Source: Euphorbia lathyris (taxonomy: Eukaryota; Streptophyta; Magnoliopsida; Malpighiales; Euphorbiaceae). From it: 64,000 nt of DNA. The stretch covers positions 90,343,501 to 90,407,500 of the forward strand of contig NC_088915.1 of assembly GCF_963576675.1 (NCBI RefSeq). The letters run 5' to 3'. Both the position numbers and the translations under genes were made by a program. A model generated the notes under the pieces. It had not been told where the DNA came from and did not search any database. It saw only the letters and a list, made by a program, of their open reading frames with translations. Shown piece by piece: positions 11,877 through 23,300 of the stretch. Each line of letters begins with the position of its first letter. Position 1 is the first letter of the stretch.

Positions 11877-13416
11877 GTTTTGACAAGCAAAATTAACTTT
11901 AGGCTCAATTCTGTCATGCTAAAAAGCTCATCTATATCTAGGATTAGAGATGATAATTATTTGGTTCGTATTGTGTCAATTTCGGAGTAATGTTAAAATA
12001 AGTCAATTGTAATCCAATTTAAAAAATTTAGAATCAAAATTGTGGTAATCTAATCACGATTAATATCGATTTCATATCGTGCTTTAACTATAACAAATGA
12101 ATTTTTTAAAGATCAATTTTGGAGAAAAATTTGAGTTTTGATTGTAGGAGTTGATTGGGGTTGATTGAGAGTTGATTGACATTTGGAATGGAGATTTGAG
12201 GTCCCAATTATAGCTAAAATCTTCAACCTTCATGCAAATATGACTAAATTTAATATGATTAAGCTTACCATAAAAATTGTATGGCTATATTAAATATATT
12301 TGACCTAACATAAAGATTGAGTTGAAAATCACATATTGGGAGGCTAATATTCAAAATAAATTACTAATTACTAATATTCAAAATTAACAACTTTCTATCT
12401 CTATATAAGGACTCGAGCTTTCTTGTTAGGTTTCATATCTTCTCCATCTGCATTTTATAGACATTTCTTTTTTGCAATTCGTTCAAGCAAACTATATAGT
12501 AGCTCCATAGATACTGAAATGATTGATGCATATATGATTGATGTGGATATGGTTGAAGTTGACATGGATGACACTGTTATGATTGACATCGCCATGGATG
12601 ACACTGTTATGATTGATATCGCCATGGATGACACTGTTATGATTAATATCGCCATGGATTATCAATCATAACAGTGTCATCCATAACAGTGTCATCCATG
12701 GCGATGTCAATCATAACAGTGTCATCCATGTCAGCTTCAACCATATCCACATCAATCATATATGCATCAATCATTTCAGTATCTATGGAGCTACTATATA
12801 GTTTTCTTGAATGAATTGCAAAAAAGAGATGTCTATGAAATGCAGACGGAGAAGATATGAAACCTAACAAGAAAGCTCTAGTCCTTATATAGAGATAGAA
12901 AGTTGTTAATTTTGAATATAGTAATTAGTAATTTATTTTGAATATTACCCTCCCAATATGTCATTTTCAACTCAATCTTTATGTTAGGCCAAATATATTT
13001 AATATAGCCATACAATTTTTATGGTAAGCTTAATCATATTTAATTTAGTCATATTTGCATGAAAGTTGAAGATTTTAGCTATAATTGGGACCTCAAATCT
13101 TCATTCCAAATATCAAACAACTCCCAATCAACCCCAATCAACTCCTACAACCAAAACTCAATTTTTTTCTCCCAAATTGATCTTTAAAAAATTCATTTAT
13201 TATAATTAAAGCACGATATGAAATCGTTATTAATCATGATTAGATTACCACGATTTTGATTCTAAAATATATAAATTGGGTTAGGATTGACTTATTTTAA
13301 CATTACTCCGAAATTGACACAATACGAACCAAATAATTATCATCTCTAATCCTAGATATAGATGAGCTTTTTAGCATGACAGAATTGGGCCTAAAGTTAA
13401 TTTTGCTTGTCAAAAC
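11877..13416. mobile_element. Long palindromic element, copy 1 (arms about 770 bp)
   Basis: The sequence from GTTTTGACAAGC at 11877 is mirrored as an inverted copy ending GTCAAAAC at 13416, with almost no loop (centre near 12646). Each arm carries a TATA-like CTATATAAGG (12401-12410; inverted at 12883-12892) pointing to the centre. Towards the centre, each arm then has a short open frame ending in 30-bp tandem repeats that read MDDTVMIDIA. The two arms thus encode the same Met/Asp/Ile-rich repeat peptide in convergent orientation. Copy 2 is at 40677-42465. No transposase or known family is recognised; this may be a fold-back transposon. Confidence 0.7.
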
Positions 13417-14664
13417 CCGGTTGATTGGATGCAGAACTAAACTATATTTAATTAGATAAAATTGTCTATGTAGGGTGGCAATAGGAAGACGATTATCTGA
13501 AAACCACAGGTATCCGAACTGATGGGGACGGGGAATATCTAAAATAAGTGGGAATGGGAACGTGATATATTTTTTCCCTGAAACCTAAATGAAGATGGGG
13601 ATGAAGATTATTATTTTTTATTTTTGTTAATTTTTATGTTGTAAATTTTATTTGTTTAATTATAGTTAACTTTAGTTAAATTTTTATTTTGTTTAATTTA
13701 GTTTAATTAAATTTTTATTTTGTTAATTTTAGTTAGGATTGAGCAGGCTCCACCAGTTAGGACTGATCTGGAGCAGATTATGGAGGAATGGAACCAAGCG
13801 AATTGACTTGTTGTAATTTTTTAATATTTAGAATTCTTTAATTTGGTATATCTAAAATTCTATTTAATTTGGTTTTCCTAATTAGAACATGAATTAAAAA
13901 CTTCGTCTTAAATGAATTCTACTAAGAACATGATTATAATTTTAAACGTATATAAGCAATGATTGTTTGCTTATTTATTTTGCATTGAGAGTTTTGGAGC
14001 TTGCACTTTTGCGATATACATACATTTGAGAGAAAATAAAATATTATTATCAAATTTAACATTTATATTAAATTTAATGCGTTAAATTTTTCAAAAAATG
14101 TTAAGGTATGTATATCGAGATTGTTAAGGTATGTATATTATTATTAAATGTTAAGGTATGTATATACATACCTTAACATTTAATAATAATATACATACCT
14201 TAACAATCTCGATATACATACCTTAACATTTTTTGAAAAATTTAACGCATTCCTTCCGAGTTCGTTTCGTTCAATTAGCCTCCTAAACTTGCGCAAAATG
14301 TAATCAATTGATCCATCGGTTGCAAAATAGTAAATTAAATACGAAAAATGTATTGCACGCGTCTTAAAAAAAGCAAAACGACCAAGATCAGGAGTGTACG
14401 ACTTTAATATTAGCGAAGATAAGTTTTATAGTTGAACAAGTAATAACTTCATTTTTACTCTATTTTTGAATTATGTAATAACATTCTAAGATGCGTGCAA
14501 TACATCTTCCGCATTTAACTTATAGTTTTTACAAACAAAGGATCAATTGATTATATTTTGCGCAAGTTCAGGGTACTAACTAGACATTTTATGCAAGTTC
14601 AGGGGGCTATCAATACACTTTGAAAGTTCAGAGGGCAAATGAACATGATTTTGACTAAATTGAT
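13417..14664. repeat. Block shared with 42366-43524
   Basis: Starting from the palindromic element, this stretch is near-identical to 42366-43524. It includes a GGATGGGGACGGG-like tract, a short less AT-rich piece (CAGGCTCCACCAGTTAGGAC, about 13745-13790) and a MITE relic ending TTTGAAAGTTCAGAGGGC. Together with the palindrome it forms a duplicated block of about 2.7 kb. The match ends at TTTTGACTAAATTGAT in both copies. Confidence 0.75.
14076..14251. repeat. Perfect 176-bp palindrome
   Basis: The sequence is a perfect inverted repeat centred between 14163 and 14164. It includes three copies per side of TTAAGGTATGTATAT-type text. All mirrored positions I checked agree without gaps. The paralogous copy at about 43015-43085 has only the right half. 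Confidence 0.85.
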
Positions 14665-14735
14665 AAGTAAATTAGATAAGTGCGTACAACTTTTAATATG
14701 TTTCACACTTTGGTGTACAACCTTCATTTTTTTAA

Positions 14736-15542
14736 GGGTAATTAATTTATTAGTCCCTATATTTTGACAAAACACATTGTTTAGTCCCTGTATTTTCATA
14801 AACACATGGTAAGGTCCCTAACCTTTTTTTCAATGAACTCTTTAGTCCTTCCTTCTATTTGTTAGATTTTTTTTACCGTTTATGACTTCGGAAATGACTA
14901 AATTACCTTTTACTATTTACCTTCAAACTTTAGAAGAGAAAATCCAATTTAAAAGAAGAAGCTATTTGTATGGAGAACAAGAAAAAAAAAAGACCCAATG
15001 CTTACGAATTTGAACGATTAAGAAGAAAATAAAAAAGAAGAACACTGAAAGTTGATTTCAGATGCATTAGAGTTTAAAGGAAAGGAAAAGAAGAACGCAA
15101 ATCTAAATTGACTAACAAAATCTTCATGAGAGTCTAACGACAGGGACTAAACAGTTCACCAAGAAAAACGTTAGGGACTAAACAGTTCATCGTGAAAAAG
15201 GTTAGGGATTTTATCATGTGTTTTTGAAAATACAGGGACTAAACAGTGTGTTTTGTCAAAATATAGGGACTAATAAATTAATTACCCTTTTTTTTTCTTG
15301 TTCTCCATACAAATAGCTTCTTCTTTTAAATTGGATTTTCTCTTCTAAAGTTTGAAGGTAAATAGTAAAAGGTAATTTAGTCATTTCCGAAGTCATAAAC
15401 GGTAAAAAAAATCTAACAAATAGAAGGAAGGACTAAACAGTTCATTGAAAAAAAGGTTAGGGACCTTACCATGTGTTTATGAAAATACAGGGACTAAACA
15501 GTGTGTTTTGTCAAAATATAGAGACTAATAAATTAATTACCC
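14736..15542. mobile_element. TAGTCCCTATATTTTG MITE: full copy plus inverted half copy
   Basis: The full copy spans 14736-15287 (552 bp). It is followed at 15288-15542 by an inverted copy of its left half, ending in a third terminal repeat. At the sister locus 10293-11149 the extra half lies on the other side and copies the other half. Confidence 0.75.
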
Positions 15543-16880
15543 AATTTTGGAATTAGGAAGTTAATTTTCACATTAATGTATTGTACATTGTTTTTTTTTT
15601 TCAATTAATGTTGGCTTAATACATCATGTGCTTCTTAATTTGTTTAAAAAGTTTGATTGACTCATTGAACTTTCAAAATATCTTGATAGTCCTATCAATT
15701 TGCATAAAATATTCAGTTAGCCTCCTGAACTTGCATAAATATAATCAATTAATCACTTGTTCGTAAAAAAAAAAATTTAAATTATATGCGGAAGATGTGT
15801 TACGCGTGTTAGAGGTGTTCAACGTCCGGTTCGATCTAAAAACTAAACCGAATACTCAATAAAATAAAGACCGAACCTAACAGAATAATATTAACAAACC
15901 GACTGTTATCGGTTTAAACACATACTAAACCCTTAAACTAAATGTAAATTAATAGATATACTTTTATAAAGTTTAAACTAATTAATTTAACATAAAGTAT
16001 TTATTTTATAGTTAATGATATAATAGATTATAAGATAAGTATAAAATTTGGTTTTCAAAAAAAATCTATAATTTTTTTGTTGGAGAAGTATCAATTTAAG
16101 TTCATATACAAAATATTATTAATATAGATTTAACGTTTAAAAAAGAGTACTAATTTAGGCATCGATAACGGAACGTGACACGTCATTCATATTACTCTGC
16201 TAAGTTTTGATTTCTCTTTCCACGTGCAATTGATAGAACTTAACGAAGTAATATAAATGACATGTCACGTTCCATTATCGAGTCCTAAATTGGTTCCCTT
16301 TTTCAAACGTTAACCAATATTAGTATTATTTTATACGTGGAACCTAAATTGCTATCTTCTCTAAAACCACAGACATATTTGAGTATTCTATCCCTAAAAT
16401 TTAACTATTTAGATTACAATACAATACATACAGATGCATAAAATTCAATGGAATAAAATTTTAAAATCTAATAAGTTTTCCAACATCAGTTTCCATTATC
16501 CAATCATAGAACTAATAAATTGAAAACTGAAAATGTTTAAATTAAAATTATTGAAAATTTATAAATAATAAATCTAATTTATCTTTAGTTCGGTCGGTTC
16601 GATTAATTCGGTAATTTTTTCATAGAAACCAAACCGACCGATATTACCGATATATTTTACAAACGAAGATTGAAACCGAACCAAATAAACTGAAAAACCG
16701 GAATTTATCAATTCGGTCGGTTATTTTAGTCTGGTTCAGTTTTTTAACACTCATATCACGTGTATTATAATGTTATTACATAATTCACATAATAAATTAA
16801 AAACAGACTGACTCGTTTTGCTAAAAACGATGAACGTTAGTTTGACACTATAAAAATGACCGTTAACGATCTTTTTTTAA
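15543..16880. other. MITE relics, no gene
   Basis: A MITE at 16086-16365 belongs to the 7009 family and carries the AACGGAACGTGACACG / CATGTCACGTTCC palindrome. Another relic at about 15600-15780 has TTGAACTTTCAAAATATCTTGATAG text related to 14590-14640. Between about 15800 and 16750 there are inverted AACCGAAC(C)/GGTTCGGT-type segments, probably the ends of another TIR element. Nothing coding is seen. Confidence 0.45.
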
Positions 16881-16883
16881 GTG

Positions 16884-19800
16884 AAAGCGGCCTAGGAAGC
16901 AGCCCGAAGCAAGCGATCCCAACTAGGTTGGCACCCCTTGACAACAAGCGAACCCCTAGCCAATATTATTAAGAAGAAGAAAAGAATTACAGATGAATGA
17001 AAGAATGAAGAAACCCCTAGGTGAAATGGTAAGCCGTTCGACCACTTAAATTACAAAAATAGGACGTTGTGCTGAAGACCGGGATTGTTTCCCACCATTC
17101 AGTTCCGGAAGCCGTTCTGCCAAAATTAGCCAAATCGTTTGCCACCTGGTTCCCTTCCCTATAAACATGAGAGACCACAAAACTCATTTGATCCAAATAA
17201 GATAGGCACTCCAACCAAGCCTGTCTGATACGCCAAGGGACTGACATCTTACGCGATCTAAAAATCCCTACTACGTACGTGGAGTCACTTTCGAGCCAAA
17301 GTCTAAGCCACCCCCTATCAAAAGCAGTTTTGACCGTGAAAATCGCAGCTCTTAACTCAGCCACAAATGCAAGATCTGCAGCCATCGGGAAGGCGAAAGC
17401 CGACACAAAGAGACCGTGGTGGTCCCTGAAGATGCCCCCGCAACCCGTAGACTCGCCAATCACCGAAGCATCGGTATTCACCTTTAACCAATCCTCAGTT
17501 GGGGGCTGCCATTTGACCGGGATTATACGAGGCGCCAATGACGGCCTTCGCGTTATATCTAACTCGGAGAGGATGCGACACTCTATGACAGAATTCCAGA
17601 CATTCCCAATTCCCAGCCGAGCTGCATCCTTTACCGCTAACCAAACCCGTCTCAGAGTCCCAGAAACACACGGTTTAACATCATTGAAAGTAAGATCGTT
17701 GCGAGCAAGCCAAATGGACTAGATCGTGTTTACCACCGCCGCTCCCCAAAGAGGGTTAATCTGAGAGCTGAATCGTTGTTGTGCAGCAGCCCCTGGCAAT
17801 TCCAAAATCGTCAAATGCAGGTTCAGATCACGACCAAATAGGGAGGCCACCCCATGCCATATTGCTCTTGAGAAGGGGCATTCGATAAACAGGTGCTCTG
17901 AAGTTTCATATGCTGCAAAGCAGAAACAGCAGTGCGAGGTAATATAAAGACCCCTCGATCTCAGCCTATCGTGCGAAGGAAGGTAGCCAAGTGCTGCTCT
18001 CCAGCAGACAAAAGAATGGGACGGAAGAATAGCCGGGGACCATATAAAACGGCACCAGATGGGTTCGATCTGTGCGTCCAAAAGCCATCTGTAAAACTTC
18101 CTGACAGTGAACTGACCATCCACCGCCGGCTCCCAGACACATCTATCATGCGTATCCCTCCCGCGCCGAACTGCACGAATCCGAATCTCAGTTTCCTCTG
18201 ATACAGGAAGGCTCCGCCAATCCTCACCATCCATAAAATGCTCAACGTTGAGAAGTTTCAAGTCACTGCTGACAGATTCCATATCTGCAGAAACCGACGG
18301 TTTTATCCAACCCCCAAACCAGAAATTTAAATGAGAATGTTTACCGATCCACCATAAGCAGTTTTCAGCCAAGTCCCCGTAGATCCTTTTCACCGAGCTC
18401 CAGATGGAAGAGTTGGTAATCCAGTTCTGTGGTCTCCCAGCAGAGTCCAGAAAACGAGCACGAAGAAGGTTGAAGCAAAGGGAGTCCCCCTGCATTATAC
18501 CCCAAGCTGCTTTCCCCAGTAGCGCAGCATTTAAAATGCCTAAGTCTTTGATACCCAAGTCCCCCTCCTTGAAAGGCCTGCAACATAACCGCCAAGGAAC
18601 CGTTACAAGTTTCCGATTGACCGTAGAACCAATCCATATGAAGTTTCTCATACTCTTTTGCATATGACTGAGCAGCGAGTGGAGCCATTTATAAAGGATA
18701 AAGCTATGGATAAATGAGCCAGTTATAATAGAGTTGACAAGAGCCAAGCGACCGGCGAAAGACAGGCTATCTCCTTTCCATTTAGTGAAATTGGCGAGCA
18801 CCTTATCCATAAGACCCCTAAGCAGAGTCGAAGTGGGGCTACCAGTAAACAGCGGAATACCAAGATATCGAAGAGGGAAGGTTCCGATCCCAATTCCAAT
18901 CCTATCTGCTAATCTGCTTGCGCGGTGAGCTGCAACGGAGGAACTGACGAAAAGATCCGATTTCTGCCAATTTATGTGTTGTCCTGAAATTGAACCATAC
19001 AAGTCAAACGCATTCCCCAGGGAAGTAATATTATTAATAGAAGCCGCTCCAAACAGCAGCAAATCGTCCGCGTAGAGCAGGTGAGTTGGGAAGGACACAC
19101 TGCCAGAGTACTGCATCGGACGTAGCTTGCCCTCTCGCACAAGGTTCGACAGATACCGGCTGAGAAAGTCTTCAGCAATGCCAAACAGGATTGGAGAGAG
19201 GGGGTCTCCCTGCCACACCCCACGTGAACAGCTAAAGAACTTACAATTTGCATCTCCCGTTAAAACCGAGATCCGCGAAGATGTTAGTAAGTTGAGGATC
19301 CACTGTCTAAATTTATCCGAAAACCCAAAAGCATCAAGCACCAACATTAAGAAACCCCAGTTGAGAGTGTCAAAAGCCTTCCTAATGTCAATTTTCATGC
19401 ACATATTACCTCCAAAGCATCTCTTCTTTAGCAAGTTCACCCCTTCCGAAGCAATTGCAGCACATTGATGTATACTTCTGCCTGGGATAAAACCAAACTG
19501 ATTCTCAGAAACAATATTAGTCGAAATGCTGGCTAGACGTTCCGCCAGAATCTTATCAATCAACTTGTACCCAAAGTTGCTCATGGCAATTGGCCGGTAT
19601 CGATCAATTTTCATAGCACTTTGTGTCTTAGGAATTAAAACCATATTGCTAGAGTTCAGACCTGGGAACATCACACCCGTCTGAAAGAAATCTTCAACCA
19701 TATTGCAGACATCCTGACCCACAATGTCCCAGTAAGTCTGAAAAAAGGAACCCGTGTAACCATCCGGCCCGGGAGCACTGCTCTTGTCCATCCCGAAAAC

Positions 19801-20262
19801 AACCTCCCTAATTTCTTTCCTATCCGGACAACGAATAAGACTCTCGTTAAGCTGTCACCACCTTGATAATTTCATATACCTTATCAAAACTACGACCCGC
19901 TGTATGATCCTCTTTGAAGAGGTCCCCATAGTACTCAGAAATGTGTGAAGAAATTATCTCCTTGTCCGTGACCAGCTCACCGCCGATTTCCATGACTGAT
20001 ATGCCATCAGTCGCACGTTTAACCGCCGCCATTCGATGAAAGAAGGAGTTGTTGCGGTCCCCCTCTTTCAACCATCTAACTCTACTTTTCTCTTTCAGAT
20101 AGATTTCTTTCCTCAGAAGAGCGGTGTCCAGCGCAGTATGGGCCACAAGTTCTCGATGATGAAGAGTCGGCGAGAATTCCTGTTCTGCTAAATCTGTCTG
20201 AACCTGAGCTAAGGAGGTTTCAGCCTTAGCAATCCCCTCATCCAACAGCCCAAAGACCTCAA
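16884..20262 (-). mobile_element. L1-type LINE, 5' truncated
   Basis: On the minus strand the element runs from about 20262 to a short A-tract (T7 on the plus strand at about 16871-16877). It contains the C-terminal two-thirds of a plant LINE ORF2 and a 3' UTR of about 130 bp. It is much richer in GC than its surroundings. It is inserted in a relic of the GGGTAAATTACACC MITE family: text such as CCGTTAACGA on one side continues as CCTCAAAATTGAAAAAT on the other. ORF1 and the endonuclease are missing. Confidence 0.85.
17017..20262 (-). pseudogene. LINE ORF2: reverse transcriptase, zf-RVT and RNase H
   Basis: This is the replication protein of a plant L1-like retrotransposon. In order: a linker region (19847-20245, with KEKSRVRWLKEGDRNNSFFHR); the reverse transcriptase (about 18700-19800) with SSAPGPDGY, the F(G)FIPGRSIH block, WQGDPLSP and the catalytic YADD; a zf-RVT zinc-binding domain (about 17850-18030, WRAALGYLPSHDRL and an SEHLFIECPFSRAIW end); and a C-terminal RNase H (17017-17538, VNTDAS, AELRAAIF, ESDS, YREGNQVANDLA). 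Breaks: a frameshift near 19855 and one in-frame TAG at 17719-17721, where the family normally has Trp. With its 5' end also missing, the copy cannot be active. The reading frame is otherwise long, so insertion is not ancient. Confidence 0.85.
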
Positions 20263-20869
20263 AATTGAAAAATGGAAATTTTAAGAATTAAAATTGTTTA
20301 GTAGTACATTTACTATGAAACCAAATTTTTTATTTTCCAAAATCATCATTTTCGGAGCTTGCTCTCTTTAAACATTCACTTTCTTCCTCCTCACCAAACA
20401 ACACATAAATGACTTTAAAATTGAAAAATTAAAGTTGTTTAGAATATCATCAACTCTTTGAATTTTTTAATTTTAATTTTGAGATCCTTGTTTTTAGTAA
20501 AACGAAAAACCTCAATCATCTCCCTGTCGCACACGAAAATCTCAGCACCACTTTGGACAATTATTATGATAAATAACAGTTTAAAAAAAAATTTGCACAT
20601 TGTTTTTTTTTTAATTTACCCTAAATGGATTAAATGAATAAATTGAAAAGTTAATTTCAGTAAACTATTCTTCATTATGAATAAACATATATAAAAAATG
20701 AACCCGTATGTTTCTCCACCTGACGCCATGGTAAAAAAAAAAAAAACTAAAGTTAACCGGATGAAATAGTGAAAATAGCATTAAGTGTAGAATATCACAA
20801 TTAATCCTTGAATTGCAGAAACTCTGCACAAGCATATACAAAGGAGGTGATTAATGGATAATGGTTAGT
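20263..20869. other. MITE interior relic
   Basis: The text resembles the inside of the 6442-6981 MITE (ACCAAACAACA.ATAAATGACTTTAAAATTGAA). It is the other half of the relic that received the LINE. No gene is seen. Confidence 0.45.
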
Positions 20870-21975
20870 ATGGTTCGGTACAATTGGGAAATTTGAAAAT
20901 TTCTAGAATTGTATTTAATAAAGTCAACAGTACAATTCGGTTCGGTCTCTAAGAAAAAGTCAACAGTTGAATCCGGTTCTGGATCTTTTTTCTTCTTCAG
21001 ACATTCTGTCTGATTTCAGAATCTCCAACATATTTACTCAGCAATACATGAATTTAAAAATCTCCAGAATAGTACCTAATTAACTCAATGGTACAATTCG
21101 GTTTGATCCTAAAAAAAGTCAACGATTCAATCCGGTTTTGGATATTTTTTCTGGTTCGAGAATCTCCAACATATTTACTCAGTAATAGTAAGAATTTGAA
21201 AATCTCCATAATTATGCCTAATTAAGCCAACAGTACAATTCGGTTTGATCCTAGAGAAAAAGTCAACAGTTCAATCCGGTTCTGTATCTTTTTTTTTCCC
21301 GGATATTTGGCCTAGTTCAAGAATCTCCAACATATTTACTAAGTAATATTAGGAATTAGAAAATCTCGAAAATTGTACATAATTAAGTCAAAGGTACAAT
21401 TCGGTTCGACCATAGAAAAAAGTAAACAGTTCAATCCGGTTTTGGATCTTTTCTTTCGGATATTCAGCATGGTTCCACAATCTCCAACATATTTACTCTG
21501 TAATATTAAGAATTTGAAAATCTCTAAAATTGTACCTAATTAAGTCAACTGTACAATTTGGTTCGAGTCAACTGTTCAATCCGATTGTTTTTTTCCAGAT
21601 ATTTCGGTCTAGTTCAAGAATATCCAACACGTTTATTCCTTGAGTTTAGGAATTTGAAAATCCCCATAATTGTATCTAATTAAGTCATGTACAATTCAGT
21701 TCGGGTCTAAAGAAAAAAATCAATGATTCAATCCGATTTTGGATCTTTTCTACGGATATTCGGCTCGGTTCTAGAATCTCCAACATATTTACTTAGTAAT
21801 ATTAAGAATTTGAAAATGTTCATAATTTTACCTAATTAAGTCTATTGTACAATTCGGTTCAGTCCTACAGAAAAAGTCAATGGTTCAATCCAATTCTGTA
21901 TCTTTTTTTCAGATATTCATGTCCAAGATCCACACCCAGTTCTAAATATTGATGTGAGAGGTCAGAGACCTTCTT
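20870..21975 (+). repeat. Tandem array of about 140-160 bp units
   Basis: At least seven diverged units are present. The anchor AATCTCCAACATATTTACT(C/T)(A/T) recurs near 21021, 21162, 21322, 21480, 21620 (variant) and 21776. Each unit also has a TACAATTCGGTT(C/T)(G/A) block and a TCAATCCG(G/A)TT block. The array ends at ATTGATGTGAGAGGTCAGA and abuts the left arm of the DRM inverted repeat. A short inverted cluster of the same units is at 11483-11876. No coding potential is seen. Confidence 0.75.
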
Positions 21976-22085
21976 ATCTGAGCTCTCTTCTCATTCTCTT
22001 TCTGACGATCTTCTATAACAGCAAAATTCAAAAAACGCAACAGGCGATTTTCTCTGAGCTCTCATTTCTGTTTTATCCAATTACA

Positions 22086-23084
22086 ATGGCAGTTTCTGGA
22101 GACACAGGAGGAGGAGGAGGAGGACTTAAAGGCTTGCTTACGTCTATAGAACTAGAGAGATATATTCACAATCTTCCTATTCATGGCAAGTTTCCCATTT
22201 TTCCAAGTCCTCCACTGACCATACATGAAGCACTACCAATGACAAAGAAATGGTGGCCTTCATGGGACACGAGAACGAAATTAAATTGCCTGAAAACAGT
22301 TAGTCGGAGCGCGAAATTGACGGACAAAATTGGTGAAACTGTTGGGGGTTATGAAGGGGAACCTCCTTTGAGTGTCCAGAAATCTGTTCTTGAGCAGTGC
22401 AGAAAATACAACCTCCTACGGATTGGAAAGAAAAAAGTTGCACAGCTTCAGCCTCATGAGATAGAACTCATTCTTGGTTTTCCTCAAAACCACACAAGAG
22501 GGGGTGGCATGAATCGGACTGATAGATACAAATGGCTTTCCAACTCATTTCAGGTAAGATTTATGCATTTGCAAATAGGTTTTTATTGTTTAAGGCTTTG
22601 CTAAACCGTCTAAAGGTGTCATTTACCCATAGCATTCCACTTGTTCTCCAATCTAATATATGGTTTTTAAATTGATAATTTTTTCAGATTGCTACAGTTG
22701 CATACCATTTATCAGTACTGAAAGGCTTGTTTCCAGAAGGTACGAATGTGTTGTTGTCTCTATTCTCAAGAATAGGAGGGGCAAAAGTTGCTCTTCACCG
22801 TCTGGATATTAAACTGAATAATGTAGTGTCAGTGGAGAAGTTGGAAGCCAACAGAAACATAGTGAAGTCCTAGTGGGAAGAAACCAAGCAGTAAATTAGA
22901 GGAATTTATTCAATTATTTGGAGGATTCGATCTGATAATCGGTGGAAGTCCATATAACAATCTTTCTGGTAGCAATCGAGTTACTCGTACTGGTTTAGAG
23001 GGAGAACAATCTTCACTTTTCTACGACTATTGGCGAATTTTGGATACTGTGAAACATATTATGACAAAAAATGCAAATAATTGA
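22086..23084 (+). pseudogene. DRM2-like: DRM-type DNA methyltransferase pseudogene (left arm)
   Basis: The parent is a plant domains-rearranged methyltransferase, the nuclear de novo cytosine methyltransferase of RNA-directed DNA methylation. This copy keeps only the catalytic part: a short new N-terminus (MAVSGDT plus a Gly run), then the family blocks TIHEALPMTKKWWPSWDTRT, RKYNLLRIGKKKVA and NHTRGGGMNRTDRYK. An intron follows (22554-22687, CAG|GTAAGA ... TTTCAG). The next exon holds motif I (LFSRIGGAKVALHRL, usually LFSGIGG) and the region around the catalytic Pro-Cys. Damage: the N-terminal UBA domains are absent; a Trp is now TAG near 22872; about 45 bp is lost after it; and the catalytic Cys is Tyr (GGSPYNNL). 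It ends at its normal-looking stop. The arm cannot make active enzyme. Confidence 0.85.
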
Positions 23085-23300
23085 ATTATTGTTTTTGTTT
23101 TACAGGCATTCATCAGAATTAGTTTGTTGAGATGATTAAAAATAATTTCAATACTATATCTTTATCCAGCATTAGAAAGAATGATCTCTAAAATGAAACT
23201 TGGAGCATTAATATGAATCAAATTTTGCTTATTTAAATAAGTGTTTGTACACTTCCAATCATTTAATTCTGATGAATGTCTGTAAAACAAAAACAATAAT

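Noticed and set aside
12423..12870. Met/Asp-rich open frames as real protein-coding genes
   Set aside because: Starts are non-ATG or inside the palindrome, and the frames are tandem 30-bp repeats in both arms; I keep them only as part of the palindromic element.
17279..19468. Several plus-strand open frames of 60-150 codons
   Set aside because: They lie antisense to the minus-strand LINE ORF2, whose domain motifs explain the sequence.
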